From assembly GCA_947466585.1 (NCBI GenBank), contig CANIEU010000003.1:124001-188000 (forward strand): DNA of 64,000 nt. Direction: 5' to 3'. Source of the DNA: Fibrobacterota bacterium (GTDB lineage: Bacteria > Fibrobacterota > Fibrobacteria > UBA11236). The position numbers were made by a program, and so were the translations under genes. Of the stretch, positions 15,614 to 23,412 are shown in pieces (within the stretch, counting starts at the first letter, position 1; every line of letters starts with the position of its first letter). The notes below the pieces were generated by a model. The model worked only from the letters and a program-made list of their open reading frames with translations. It did no database searches and was not told the DNA's origin.

Positions 15614-16173
15614 AGGAGGATCAGAATGATCAGCAGAACGATGATGATCGCACCGGTGCTGAGGTAAATCCCACCGGAGCTGGCTTGCTCAAGATCGTTC
15701 TGCACATAGGTGGCGAAACCATCCAGATCAGCGGCCGGCGCACGAGCCACACCAGATGGTTCGGAAGCCTGCGACGCGTTAGCCGGGCTTGCCTGGGTCG
15801 ACCCCAATCCCGGAACCACGCGTAATTCCGCAGCGTACCGATCAAATTTTTCATGCAACATCGTAAGGGCAGCGTGATTTTCGGTCGATAGGAACGGCAG
15901 TTTTTCCGCAAGCGCGGTTCCGTTTTCGGCCTTGGCGAGAAACTGGTCGAGCACGGCGCGTTTTTCCAATTGGGAATGTGCGGAGTGCACGTCTTGAACC
16001 ATGCGGTTCAAGGAGATTTTGATGCGCTGGTTGACGCGTCCGTTGAGAAGATCGGATTCGGGTCCTGCTTGCGCGCCGACGGTGGTCATCATGGTCAGAA
16101 GCAGGATTTGCAAGCTCAAGGCGATGGGCTTGAGGCCCAGCTTGGTTTGGGAATTGGAAAAAAGGTTGGGCAT
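15610..16173 (-). CDS. Small exported protein with a C-terminal membrane anchor
   Basis: 187 aa from ATG 16173 (MPNLFSNSQTKLG); a longer frame starting at 16221 is possible. It has an N-terminal signal segment (ALSLQILLLTMMTTVGAQA), a soluble helical part rich in Glu/Lys/Ala, an Ala/Ser/Pro linker and a terminal hydrophobic helix (STGAIIIVLLIILILL). The layout recalls the PA2779/DUF6627 proteins that sit beside a cysteine peptidase gene, but I could not establish homology. It overlaps the putative clan CD lipoprotein gene (ATGA), so the two form an operon and probably act together. Confidence 0.5.
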   Translation of the reverse strand: MPNLFSNSQTKLGLKPIALSLQILLLTMMTTVGAQAGPESDLLNGRVNQRIKISLNRMVQDVHSAHSQLEKRAVLDQFLAKAENGTALAEKLPFLSTENHAALTMLHEKFDRYAAELRVVPGLGSTQASPANASQASEPSGVARAPAADLDGFATYVQNDLEQASSGGIYLSTGAIIIVLLIILILL

Positions 16174-16293
16174 GGTCGGCTCCTTCGGGGATGATACCCG
16201 TCCGGTACCGGTGCGGGTCATCCCAGCAGGTAGGTCTGCCGCGGTGGGGATTATATGGGGTAAAGACCCCAGAGCGGGGAACGCGGTCGATTT

Positions 16294-16782
16294 TTAGCCG
16301 GACTTTGACGCGAGTTCGTCGAGCAGGGACGCACACGATCGGCGCAGCATGGCGTACATGTCCTCGAATCCCTGCGGGCCGCGGTAGTAGGGATCGGGCA
16401 CTTCGGGGTGCTCTTCCGACGTCTCGGCGTCCCACTCGCGCATCAGGCTGATTTTTCCGTGATGTTCTGCGGGGGAGAGTTCGCGCAGGTCGCGCAGATT
16501 GGCGCGGTCCATCGCGAGAATCAGGTCGAAGGATTCGAAATCTTTGTACCGATCCACCTGTCGCGCGCGGCAGACCAGCGTCACGCCGTTTTTTTCGGCG
16601 ACCGCTTGTGAGCGCGGGTCGGGCGCATGGCCGATGTGCCAGTCGCCGATGCCGCAGGAGTCGACTTCGAAGCGGTCGGCCAGGCCGCGCTCGCGGGCGA
16701 GATGCAGGAACAGGCCCTCGGCCAGTGGCGAGCGGCAGATGTTGCCCATGCAGACGAAAAGAATTTTGTGCGGAATTTTCAA
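16294..16782 (-). CDS. Low-molecular-weight protein-tyrosine phosphatase
   Basis: 162-aa cytoplasmic enzyme. The P-loop CMGNICRSP has nucleophile Cys11 and Arg17, and EVPDPYYRG carries the general-acid aspartate. Family length is normal. The ATG overlaps the trpC stop by four bases (ATGA), so it is translated with trpC. The family dephosphorylates tyrosine kinases in exopolysaccharide export or arsenate-type substrates; no kinase or capsule gene is adjacent, so the target is unknown. Confidence 0.9.
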   Translation of the reverse strand: MKIPHKILFVCMGNICRSPLAEGLFLHLARERGLADRFEVDSCGIGDWHIGHAPDPRSQAVAEKNGVTLVCRARQVDRYKDFESFDLILAMDRANLRDLRELSPAEHHGKISLMREWDAETSEEHPEVPDPYYRGPQGFEDMYAMLRRSCASLLDELASKSG

Positions 16783-17576
16783 CGCGTGCCCAGAATTTCG
16801 CGCAGCTTGTTTTCAGGGGAGTCGTCACGCATCAGACTTTCGCCCACGAGGACGGCGTTCACACCCTCGGCCTGCAGCAGCTCTACGTCGCTGCGGGAGA
16901 AGATGCCGGATTCCGAGACGAAGGGGACTTCGCGCGGCACCATTTGGCGCAGGCGGAAGGTCGTGGAAAGCGAGACCTCGAAAGTGCGGAGGTTGCGGTT
17001 GTTCACGCCGATCAGCGGTGCGCCCGCGCGCAAGGCGAGTTCGGTCTCGGCTTCGTCGTGTACTTCGGTGAGCGCTGTGAGCCCAAGCTCCGTGCCGAGC
17101 GCAATGAGATCGCGCAACTTCGACTCCTCAAGACATGCGGCGATGAGCAGGTAGGCGCTGGCGCCGAAGAGTTTGGCTTCGAAGATCTGATAGGCTTCGG
17201 TGAGAAAATCTTTCCGCAGCGTGGGTAGCGAGACCAGTCCGGAGATTTCACACAGGTACTCGTCGGACCCATGAAAGAAATCCTGTTCGGTGAGCACGGA
17301 AAGGGCGGAGGCACCGCCGCGCGCGTAGGCCCGGGCGATGTCGAGCGGGTGGAAGTCTTCGCGGATGATTCCCTTGGACGGCGAGGCCTTTTTGACTTCG
17401 GCGATGACATGCATGCCGTACGGGGCGGGTGCCTTCAATATCTCAAGCAGGTTGTAGGCGGGCGCGGGAAGGGCGCGGGCCTTGGCCTCGGCATCGGGGG
17501 GGGCGAGGCGGTGCTTGGCCTCGGCGAGCCGGTCGGCTTTTTTCGCCAGAATCTGGTTGAGGATATCGGAGGGCAT
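16779..17576 (-). CDS. trpC: Indole-3-glycerol phosphate synthase
   Basis: 265-aa TIM-barrel enzyme that closes the indole ring in tryptophan synthesis. Visible motifs are VIAEVKKASPSKG (substrate phosphate and catalytic Lys), LRKDFL, IGVNNRNLRTFEV and FVSESGI, ending GVNAVLVGESLM. The start is ATG 17576 (MPSDILNQILAKK), typical for TrpC; the open frame extends 23 codons further without similarity. It is on the same strand as trpE-trpG-trpD but about 2.3 kb beyond trpD, separated by five genes on the other strand. It overlaps the phosphatase gene downstream. Confidence 0.94.
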   Translation of the reverse strand: MPSDILNQILAKKADRLAEAKHRLAPPDAEAKARALPAPAYNLLEILKAPAPYGMHVIAEVKKASPSKGIIREDFHPLDIARAYARGGASALSVLTEQDFFHGSDEYLCEISGLVSLPTLRKDFLTEAYQIFEAKLFGASAYLLIAACLEESKLRDLIALGTELGLTALTEVHDEAETELALRAGAPLIGVNNRNLRTFEVSLSTTFRLRQMVPREVPFVSESGIFSRSDVELLQAEGVNAVLVGESLMRDDSPENKLREILGTR

Positions 17577-17665
17577 GGAGGCCAAAGTAGCGTTTTTCCG
17601 AATTCCGCGAACAATTTCGGCCCCGCATCCGTCTAACTCCAACAAGCTTCATTTTCGGATGCAAG

Positions 17666-17684
17666 TGATATCATAATGATATCA
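17666..17684. promoter_or_regulatory. 19-nt perfect palindrome, probable HicB operator
   Basis: TGATATCATAATGATATCA is a perfect inverted repeat around a central A. It ends just before the hicA ribosome-binding site (AAAGGAG) and 16 nt before the hicA ATG. HicB antitoxins with a ribbon-helix-helix domain repress their own promoter through such palindromes. Confidence 0.75.
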
Positions 17685-17700
17685 AAAGGAGTATTTTTTA

Positions 17701-17898
17701 ATGCCGAGGAAGATTCGGGAGTTGATCGCAGAGTTAGAGCGGGCGGGTTTTCGGGATCGGGGCGGAAAAGGGAGTCACCGTATTTTCGTTCATCCGATTC
17801 GCGGAGGTCACGTTGTGCTGTCTGGGCATTCGGGTGGTGACGCCCAGGCTTATCAGGAGAAGCAGGTGAAAGCGGCGCTTCAGGAGGATCGGGCATGA
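17701..17898 (+). CDS. hicA: HicA-type mRNA interferase toxin
   Basis: 65-aa double-stranded-RNA-binding-like toxin that cleaves mRNA. RELIAELERAGF and GGKGSHRIFVHP contain the family's catalytic histidine (His26) within GKGSH. AAAGGAG lies 9 nt before the ATG, and the stop overlaps the start of the antitoxin gene (ATGA). Toxin first, antitoxin second is the usual hicAB order. It forms the trpC-proximal end of a five-gene block lying inside the trp gene set. Confidence 0.9.
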   Translation: MPRKIRELIAELERAGFRDRGGKGSHRIFVHPIRGGHVVLSGHSGGDAQAYQEKQVKAALQEDRA

Positions 17899-18227
17899 AA
17901 ATTTCAGATCGTTATTTGAAAATCGTCGAGTGGTCAGAGGAGGATGGCGTCTATGTTGGGACGTGCCCTGGGCTCTTCTATGGAGGGGTCCATGGAATGG
18001 ACCAAGCCAAGGTCTATGCCGAATTGTGCGAGGTCGTTGAAGAAAACATCGCTCTGTACCTCGAAGACAAACGTCCTTTGCCTCCGGCAACGAATCGCGA
18101 ATATTCGGGTAAGTTCATGCTTCGGGTTGAACCGGAGCTCCATAAGGTGATCGCCATTAAAGCCCTGAAAGCGGGCCAGAGTCTGAACAGCTTTTGCCAA
18201 ACCGTATTGAAGTCGGCGGTGTTCTAA
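17895..18227 (+). CDS. hicB: HicB-type antitoxin with a ribbon-helix-helix domain
   Basis: 110 aa. The N-terminal half is the partly degraded RNase H-like HicB fold (LKIVEWSEEDGVYVGTCPGL), which binds and inhibits HicA. The C-terminal half (YSGKFMLRVEPELHKVIAIKALKAG, then SLNSFCQTVL) is a ribbon-helix-helix DNA-binding domain that should recognise the palindrome upstream of hicA. Translation is coupled to hicA by overlap. Confidence 0.9.
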   Translation: MKISDRYLKIVEWSEEDGVYVGTCPGLFYGGVHGMDQAKVYAELCEVVEENIALYLEDKRPLPPATNREYSGKFMLRVEPELHKVIAIKALKAGQSLNSFCQTVLKSAVF

Positions 18228-18276
18228 GTTTTTCGTCGGATCCCAATAGATTCCGGACGTGTACCGGGAGGAATCA

Positions 18277-18672
18277 TTGACTCTAAAGAAGCCTGCATCC
18301 GCAAAAGCATCCGTTGACGCCTACCTCGCCGCGCTGCCCGCCGACAAACGCGCGACGCTCGAAAAAATTCGCAAGGCGATCAAGGTGTCCGCACCGGAAG
18401 CCGAAGAAGGCATCAGCTACGGCATTCCCACCTTCAAGCTGCACGGGCGCATGCTTGGGAGTTGTGGGGCCGCGGCAAAGCACTGTGCCCTGTATGGGTT
18501 CGTCGGAGCGAACAAGGCCCTTCTCAAGGATTACGACACCAGCCCCGGTACGATCCGGTTTCCCGTGGACAAGCTGTTACCCGCCGCGCGCGTCGAGGCC
18601 GCAACAGGAAAGAAAGCTGCGCCGGCGAAGAAACCCGGCGCGAAGAAACCCTCGGCGAAGCGCGTCGATTAA
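18277..18672 (+). CDS. DUF1801 (YdhG-like) protein
   Basis: 131 aa from a TTG at 18277, placed 4 nt after GGGAGGA; a GTG at 18259 is an in-frame alternative. SVDAYLAALPADKRATLEKIRKAIK followed by EEGISYGIPTFKLHGRML is the DUF1801 core, whose fold resembles frataxin; some members are annotated as iron chaperones, but the role is not settled. The tail is lysine/alanine/proline-rich (KKAAPAKKPGAKKPSAK), suggesting nucleic-acid contact. Confidence 0.8.
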   Translation: MTLKKPASAKASVDAYLAALPADKRATLEKIRKAIKVSAPEAEEGISYGIPTFKLHGRMLGSCGAAAKHCALYGFVGANKALLKDYDTSPGTIRFPVDKLLPAARVEAATGKKAAPAKKPGAKKPSAKRVD

Positions 18673-18716
18673 TTAATCTTCGACCTTCGTTTCCCGGTAC
18701 GCCAAGGACTTTCTTC

Positions 18717-19181
18717 ATGATCGATACGCCGCAAATCCTTCAGACCGTCGCATTACCCGCCGCAGTCATCCACCTGACGATTCCTCGATCAAAGATGATG
18801 CAGGAGTTCGGACCCGCCGTCGGTGAGTTGCTGTCGGAGCTGGCGACGCAGGGTATCGTTCCGCTGAGTGCAGCCTTCGCACACCACTTGAAGATGACGC
18901 CTGATGAATTCGATTTCGAGTTAGGTTTTGTGGTGGACGCTCCGGTCACGGCGTCGGGGCGCGTGCAGCCGGGCGAATTGCCGGCGGGCAAGGTGGCCCG
19001 CACCATTTACCACGGCCCCTACGAAGGCCTTCCCCAGGCCTGGGGCGAGTTCGTGAAATGGATGGGTGCGCAAGGCCTGAAGCAGGCGGACGATTTGTGG
19101 GAATTGTATTTCCATGGGCCGCAATCCGATCCCGACCCCAAAACCTGGAAGACGGAATTGAATCGGCCCTTGGTGGATTAA
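18717..19181 (+). CDS. GyrI-like effector-binding domain protein
   Basis: 154 aa from ATG 18717; the frame is open upstream, but this start gives a complete domain. VALPAAVIHLTIPRSKMMQEFGPAVGELLSEL and the C-terminal AGKVARTIYHGPYEGLPQAWGEFVKWM, then DLWELYFHGPQSDPDP, are typical of the stand-alone AraC effector-binding/GyrI-like domain, which binds small hydrophobic ligands or DNA gyrase. No DNA-binding domain is attached. It sits 45 nt after the DUF1801 gene, probably in the same transcript. Confidence 0.78.
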   Translation: MIDTPQILQTVALPAAVIHLTIPRSKMMQEFGPAVGELLSELATQGIVPLSAAFAHHLKMTPDEFDFELGFVVDAPVTASGRVQPGELPAGKVARTIYHGPYEGLPQAWGEFVKWMGAQGLKQADDLWELYFHGPQSDPDPKTWKTELNRPLVD

Positions 19182-19196
19182 GGTCGAGGTCTTCGT

Positions 19197-19817
19197 ATGT
19201 CCTCGTCTTTCGGTTCGGTAACCTTCGCGGCCCTGTTTGCCGTTTTGTTTCTGATCGCGCTGGCGCCCAACCTCAGTGTGTTGATCGTAACTACCCGCGC
19301 CGCCGCTTCCGGTTTTAAACAAGGTGCGCTGGCCGCGTTCGGTATCGTGGTGGCCACTTTGTTTTACGTGGTCCTCGCCTTGTTTCTACTGAAAATCGTG
19401 GCGGTGATGCGGCCCGAGATGCGGCATGTGTTGCGTTTGGTCGCGGCGATGTATCTGGTGTGGAACGGGATGGGTTTGATCCGCAATGCGTCGAAGCCGC
19501 CGGTAGCGGTGTTGCCGAATACGCAGCGCGACGCGGCGAGTTTTGCAATGGGATTCATCCTGACGTTGTTGAACGTGAAGGCGCTGCTGTTTTATCTGAG
19601 TGTACTTCCCGTGTTCCTGAATGTCGGGAGTCTGGGTCTTCGAGGATTGCTCCTGCTGGCCGGAGTCGTTGCGGCGGCGGGGTTCGCCGCACGGCTGGTC
19701 TATGTGAGCGCGTCGGCGCAGGGACGCATCGTGCCGGGAGTTCTGAAGGGGCGCGTTCTCAATGTCCTCGCCGGTGTGGTCACCGCGTGGGTGGGGATCA
19801 AGTTGGTGGCGGGGTAA
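19197..19817 (+). CDS. LysE/RhtB-family amino acid exporter
   Basis: 206-aa inner-membrane protein with about six hydrophobic helices. The N-terminal helix followed by APNLSVLIVTTRAAASGFKQGALAAFGIVVA is the conserved LysE/RhtB signature, and MGFILTLLNVKALLFYLSVLPVF is the second diagnostic stretch. The family exports amino acids or homoserine lactones. It is the last gene of the five-gene block and converges on trpD. The substrate is unknown. Confidence 0.85.
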   Translation: MSSSFGSVTFAALFAVLFLIALAPNLSVLIVTTRAAASGFKQGALAAFGIVVATLFYVVLALFLLKIVAVMRPEMRHVLRLVAAMYLVWNGMGLIRNASKPPVAVLPNTQRDAASFAMGFILTLLNVKALLFYLSVLPVFLNVGSLGLRGLLLLAGVVAAAGFAARLVYVSASAQGRIVPGVLKGRVLNVLAGVVTAWVGIKLVAG

Positions 19818-19857
19818 AGCTAGGTAGGCCTAGTTCGCCCCTTCCTCATCCCTTCGC

Positions 19858-20913
19858 CTAAGCGTGCGTAAGCGCCGCCCAATCCTCTAGCGTCTTCGTG
19901 GCCTTGCCTTCGTCGATCGCCTTTGCTGCAAGCGCGGTACCTTCCTTGATCGTCTTCGCCAGTCCCGCCACGTAAAGCGCCGCTCCGGCATTCAGTAGCA
20001 CGATGTCCCGCTTCGGGCCCTTTGACCCGGACAACACTTCGCGCAGCACTTCCGCATTGCGGGCGATGTCGCCGCCTTGCAGGTCCTCGTGGGTTGCCAG
20101 GGAGAACCCGAGGTCTTGCGGGTTAAGGATATACTCGACAATCTTCCCCTCTTTTAGCTCCGCCACCTTCGTGGGTGCGCAAAGTGAAATCTCGTCGATG
20201 CCGTCGGTGCCGGCAACGACGAGCACATGCTCTGACCCGAGGCGCTGCAGAACTTCGGCGAACACGCGCGTGTGGTTTTGGTCGTACACGCCGATCACCT
20301 GGCGCTTGGCGCGCGCGGGATTCATGAGCGGGCCGAGCAGGTTGAAGATGGTGCGCTGGCCGAGTTCGGTGCGCGGACCTGCAACATGCTTCATGGCGGG
20401 GTGGAGGCTCGGGGCGTAGAGAAAGCCGATGCCCACGGTGTCGACTGCTTTGGCGACTTGCTCGGGGGTTTGCTCGATGTTGACGCCGAGTTCCTGCAAC
20501 ACGTTGGCGCTGCCGCAGCGGCTGCTGATCGCGCGGTTGCCGTGCTTGGCGACGGCGGCTCCCCCGGCGGCGGCGACGATGGCCGAGGCGGTGGAGATGT
20601 TGAAGGAGCCGCTGTGATCGCCGCCGGTGCCGCAGGTGTCGATGGCGTGCGGTCGGGTGACGGGCACGACTACGGAATGGGCGCGCATCGCTTCGGCGGC
20701 ACCGGCGATCTCTTCGGCGGTTTCACCCTTGATGCGCAATGCCACCAGAAAGCCGCCGATCTGCGCGGGCGTCCACAGGCCCGAGGCGATGCCTTCCAGG
20801 GCGTGGCGCATTTCCTCGAACGAAAGGTTCTCGCCCTTCATGAGTTTGCCGAGCGAGGCGGGTTCGTAAGGGGCGGCGGTAACCGGAGCGGCGGCGTGGG
20901 GAGCGTCGGACAT
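19858..20913 (-). CDS. trpD: Anthranilate phosphoribosyltransferase
   Basis: 351 aa. Transfers phosphoribose from PRPP to anthranilate. The PRPP loop DTCGTGGDHSGSFNIST, the KHGNRAISSRCGSANVLQELGV segment and FLYAPSLHPAMKHV match the family. An N-terminal extension of about 15 Ala/Pro-rich residues precedes the usual start. The Shine-Dalgarno GAGGTG, 7 nt before the ATG, lies within one arm of the 18-bp inverted repeat that separates trpD from trpG, so folding of that repeat could hide it. Confidence 0.95.
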   Translation of the reverse strand: MSDAPHAAAPVTAAPYEPASLGKLMKGENLSFEEMRHALEGIASGLWTPAQIGGFLVALRIKGETAEEIAGAAEAMRAHSVVVPVTRPHAIDTCGTGGDHSGSFNISTASAIVAAAGGAAVAKHGNRAISSRCGSANVLQELGVNIEQTPEQVAKAVDTVGIGFLYAPSLHPAMKHVAGPRTELGQRTIFNLLGPLMNPARAKRQVIGVYDQNHTRVFAEVLQRLGSEHVLVVAGTDGIDEISLCAPTKVAELKEGKIVEYILNPQDLGFSLATHEDLQGGDIARNAEVLREVLSGSKGPKRDIVLLNAGAALYVAGLAKTIKEGTALAAKAIDEGKATKTLEDWAALTHA

Positions 20914-20916
20914 TTC

Positions 20917-21078
20917 AGGGCACCTCTAATGATGGATTTCGTTGTGAGAATCGAGCGAGACCGAGGCCAAGTAGGAGCGCGAAGCAGGCGATATGTTCGA
21001 ATATCGCCGATGGAGCGGGACGAACTTGGGCGAAGGTCGCAGCCGATTTGAGTAGAAAGACATCATTAGAGGTGCCCT
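20917..21078. repeat. 162-nt element with perfect 18-bp inverted ends between trpG and trpD
   Basis: AGGGCACCTCTAATGATG (20917-20934) and its exact reverse complement (21061-21078) bracket the intercistronic region. Inside is a second hairpin, GGCGATAT/ATATCGCC (20987-21008), flanked by imperfectly complementary stretches, so the whole segment can fold into one long structure. One end abuts the trpG stop and the other contains the trpD ribosome-binding site. It may be an inserted palindromic element or a regulatory RNA structure. No gene is seen in it. Confidence 0.8.
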
Positions 21079-21659
21079 TAACTTCCCTTGATGTTCAAAA
21101 AGTTCCGCAGCATCGTCTTGCCGTGTTCGGTCAGAATCGATTCGGGGTGGAACTGCAAACCGAAGATGGGCCGCGTTTTGTGCTTGAGGCCCATGATGAT
21201 CGGACCGGCGGGATGTTCCGTAGTTGCCGTGACCTCGAGTTCCTGCGGCAACGATTTACTTTCGACGATGAGCGAATGGTAGCGCGTGGCCGTAAAGGTC
21301 TTCGGCATGCCTGCGAACAGGTCGCGCTGGTTGTCTTCGACCGTCGAAGTTTTGCCGTGTAGCGGCTCAGGTGCGCGTAGCACCGTGCCGCCGAAGGCCG
21401 CGCCGATGGCCTGATGGCCGAGGCACACGCCGAGCAGCGGGATGTCGGAAGGCACCGCCTTGATCAGATCCATGGAGATGCCGGCCTCGTGTGGCGTGCA
21501 CGGCCCCGGGGAGACCACGATGTGCGAGGGCTTGAGCGCGAGCGCCTCGGCCACGGTGACCTTGTCGTTTCGCAGCACACGCAGGTCGGGATTCATCTCC
21601 CCGAGATACTGCACGAGGTTGTACGTAAATGAATCGTAGTTGTCTAAGAAGAGTATCAT
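21078..21659 (-). CDS. trpG: Anthranilate synthase component II (glutamine amidotransferase)
   Basis: 193-aa class I glutamine amidotransferase that supplies ammonia to TrpE. The nucleophile is Cys79 in GVCLGHQ, the catalytic His/Glu are in [11 protein letters not shown], and [14 protein letters not shown] is the standard TrpG N-terminus. The start is ATG 21659; the open frame runs 11 codons upstream without similarity. A decayed second copy of the gene's 5' end lies between trpE and this gene. No strong Shine-Dalgarno precedes this ATG. Confidence 0.94.
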   Translation of the reverse strand: MILFLDNYDSFTYNLVQYLGEMNPDLRVLRNDKVTVAEALALKPSHIVVSPGPCTPHEAGISMDLIKAVPSDIPLLGVCLGHQAIGAAFGGTVLRAPEPLHGKTSTVEDNQRDLFAGMPKTFTATRYHSLIVESKSLPQELEVTATTEHPAGPIIMGLKHKTRPIFGLQFHPESILTEHGKTMLRNFLNIKGS

Positions 21660-21663
21660 ACGC

Positions 21664-21759
21664 TCATTTCCGCCCAAAGGACGCGCCCCCAAAGAGGCAA
21701 TTGTTGGCGTAGAGGGAAATGAGCGTCAAGCTGTCGTAATTATCGAGGAAGAGTATCAC
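21664..21759 (-). pseudogene. Remnant of a second trpG 5' end at the trpE-trpG junction
   Basis: A 31-codon frame begins at GTG 21759, overlapping the trpE stop (GTGA) 9 nt after GGAGGG, exactly where a coupled trpG would start. It encodes [11 protein letters not shown], which matches the N-terminus of the intact trpG ([11 protein letters not shown]) but uses different codons at many positions, then loses similarity and stops 4 nt before the intact trpG ATG. It looks like the leftover of an original or duplicated trpG, and its translation could still couple trpE to trpG. Confidence 0.7.
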
Positions 21760-23375
21760 GATTGTTTTCCCTCCGTCAGGGACGACGCATGCGTCGTCCG
21801 TGCGGACGGGGATCGTCCGGATTCTAAAGTTGATTCGGCCATCTCCACAGCGAGCATGGCCGCGCGGGCCTTGTGGTAGGTCTCTTCGTATTCGGTCTGC
21901 GGCACAGAGTCTGCCACAAGGCCTGCGCCCGCTTGCACGTAGGCCGTGCCGTCCTTGAGCAACAAGGTGCGGATGGCGATGCACGAGTCGAGGTTGCCGC
22001 GGAAGTCGAGGTAGCACACCGCGCCGCCGTAGATGCCGCGCCGCGTGGGTTCGAGCGAATCGATGATCTGCATGGCGCGGATCTTGGGCGCGCCCGAGAG
22101 CGTGCCGGCGGGCAGGCACGACATCAGCGCATCGAGCGCATGTCCGCCTTCCTTGAGCCGCCCCTTCACCACCGACACGATATGCATCACGTGGCTGAGC
22201 GGTTCGATCTCCATGAACTGCGGCACCTGCACGCTGCCGTAGGCCGCGATGCGTCCGATGTCGTTGCGGCCCAGATCGACCAGCATCAAATGCTCCGCGC
22301 GCTCTTTCGGATCGGCGAGCAAATCAGCTGCGAGCGCCTGGTCTTCCGCATCGTCCTTGCCGCGCGGGCGCGTACCCGCGATGGGTTTCGTTTCGCATTC
22401 TCCGCCCTGCACTTTCACAAGTGTTTCGGGAGAGGCGCCGACGACTTCAAAGTCACCGAATCCCTTAAAGTCGAGATAGAACATATACGGCGAGGGATTG
22501 ATCGCGCGCAGGCGGCGGTAGATCGAGATCGCGTCGGCTGAGACCTTCGCCTCGAAACGCTGCGACAGCACGATCTGGAAGGCGTCTCCCGCGCGGATGA
22601 ATTCCTGGCACTTTTCCACGCCGCCGAGATATTGCTCAGCGGTCATGTTCGCGTTCCATGCCAGCGGTGCAGGCGTCTTGCCTGCGTCGGAGGCAAGGGT
22701 CATAACCGCATCGTCCCCGGCAAGCGGCGCGCGCAGCTCGGCTTCGAGCGCGTCGATCAGCGACAGGGCACGGGCGTAGGCGGGCTCGAGGCCACCGAAC
22801 TCGTCGGGCATCACGTTGGCCACGATGCTCAGGCGGTGCTTGAGATGGTCGAAGACCACGAAGGCTTCGTAAATGCCGAAGTCGAGGTCCTTGAGCCCGT
22901 AATCGTCGCGCCCGTTTTCGGGAATCTTGTCTTCCAGGAGACGAATGGAGTCGTAGGCGAAGAAGCCCACCGCGCCGCCCGCGGTAGAAGGGATGGCGGA
23001 GTCTTCGATGCCCCGGAAGCGCCCCAGAAAAGAGCGGAATTCGGCCAGAGCGTCGCCCTCGTAGGTCTTGGATTCCTTGCCCAGGATTTCGATGGAGCGG
23101 CTGCGCGCGCGGAACACGTACAGCGGGTTGCGGCCGAGAAAGGAGTAACGCGCCAGCTTTTCGCCTATTTCAACGCTTTCCAGTAGGAACGCGCGCCCGC
23201 GCAGGGCACCGCCGGAGGGTTGCCCCAAGGGGGAATCGACCCGCTTCAATTTCAGAAGCGCCGTAATGGGCGTCTCCAAATCGGGTAAATAATCACGGCT
23301 GACGGGGAACACATTGGCACCCGTCCCTTCGCCGTTCTGCATGCGGGAACGGATGTCTTGAATCGTTGCAATCAC
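21756..23375 (-). CDS. trpE: Anthranilate synthase component I
   Basis: 539 aa from GTG 23375 (MIATIQDIRSRMQNG); ATG 23414 is possible but overlaps the divergent protease gene. Makes anthranilate from chorismate. The C-terminal chorismate-binding domain shows AFQIVLSQRFE, SPETLVKVQGGECETKPIAGTRPRG, LVDLGRNDIGR, SHVMHIVSVVKG, LPAGTLSGAPKIRAMQII and YGGAVCYLDFRGNLDSCIAIRT. The N-terminal LLESVEIGEKLARYSFLG region carries the tryptophan feedback site. It heads the trpE-trpG-trpD set. No trp leader peptide was found in the 37-nt gap to the divergent gene. Confidence 0.94.
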   Translation of the reverse strand: MIATIQDIRSRMQNGEGTGANVFPVSRDYLPDLETPITALLKLKRVDSPLGQPSGGALRGRAFLLESVEIGEKLARYSFLGRNPLYVFRARSRSIEILGKESKTYEGDALAEFRSFLGRFRGIEDSAIPSTAGGAVGFFAYDSIRLLEDKIPENGRDDYGLKDLDFGIYEAFVVFDHLKHRLSIVANVMPDEFGGLEPAYARALSLIDALEAELRAPLAGDDAVMTLASDAGKTPAPLAWNANMTAEQYLGGVEKCQEFIRAGDAFQIVLSQRFEAKVSADAISIYRRLRAINPSPYMFYLDFKGFGDFEVVGASPETLVKVQGGECETKPIAGTRPRGKDDAEDQALAADLLADPKERAEHLMLVDLGRNDIGRIAAYGSVQVPQFMEIEPLSHVMHIVSVVKGRLKEGGHALDALMSCLPAGTLSGAPKIRAMQIIDSLEPTRRGIYGGAVCYLDFRGNLDSCIAIRTLLLKDGTAYVQAGAGLVADSVPQTEYEETYHKARAAMLAVEMAESTLESGRSPSARTTHASSLTEGKQS

Positions 23376-23412
23376 GGTGTGAACCTCGTTTTGGAATAAT
23401 AACTTAAGGCCC

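Noticed and set aside
23376-23412. Tryptophan leader peptide upstream of trpE
   Set aside because: The gap to the divergent protease gene is about 37 nt and holds no Trp codons or terminator.
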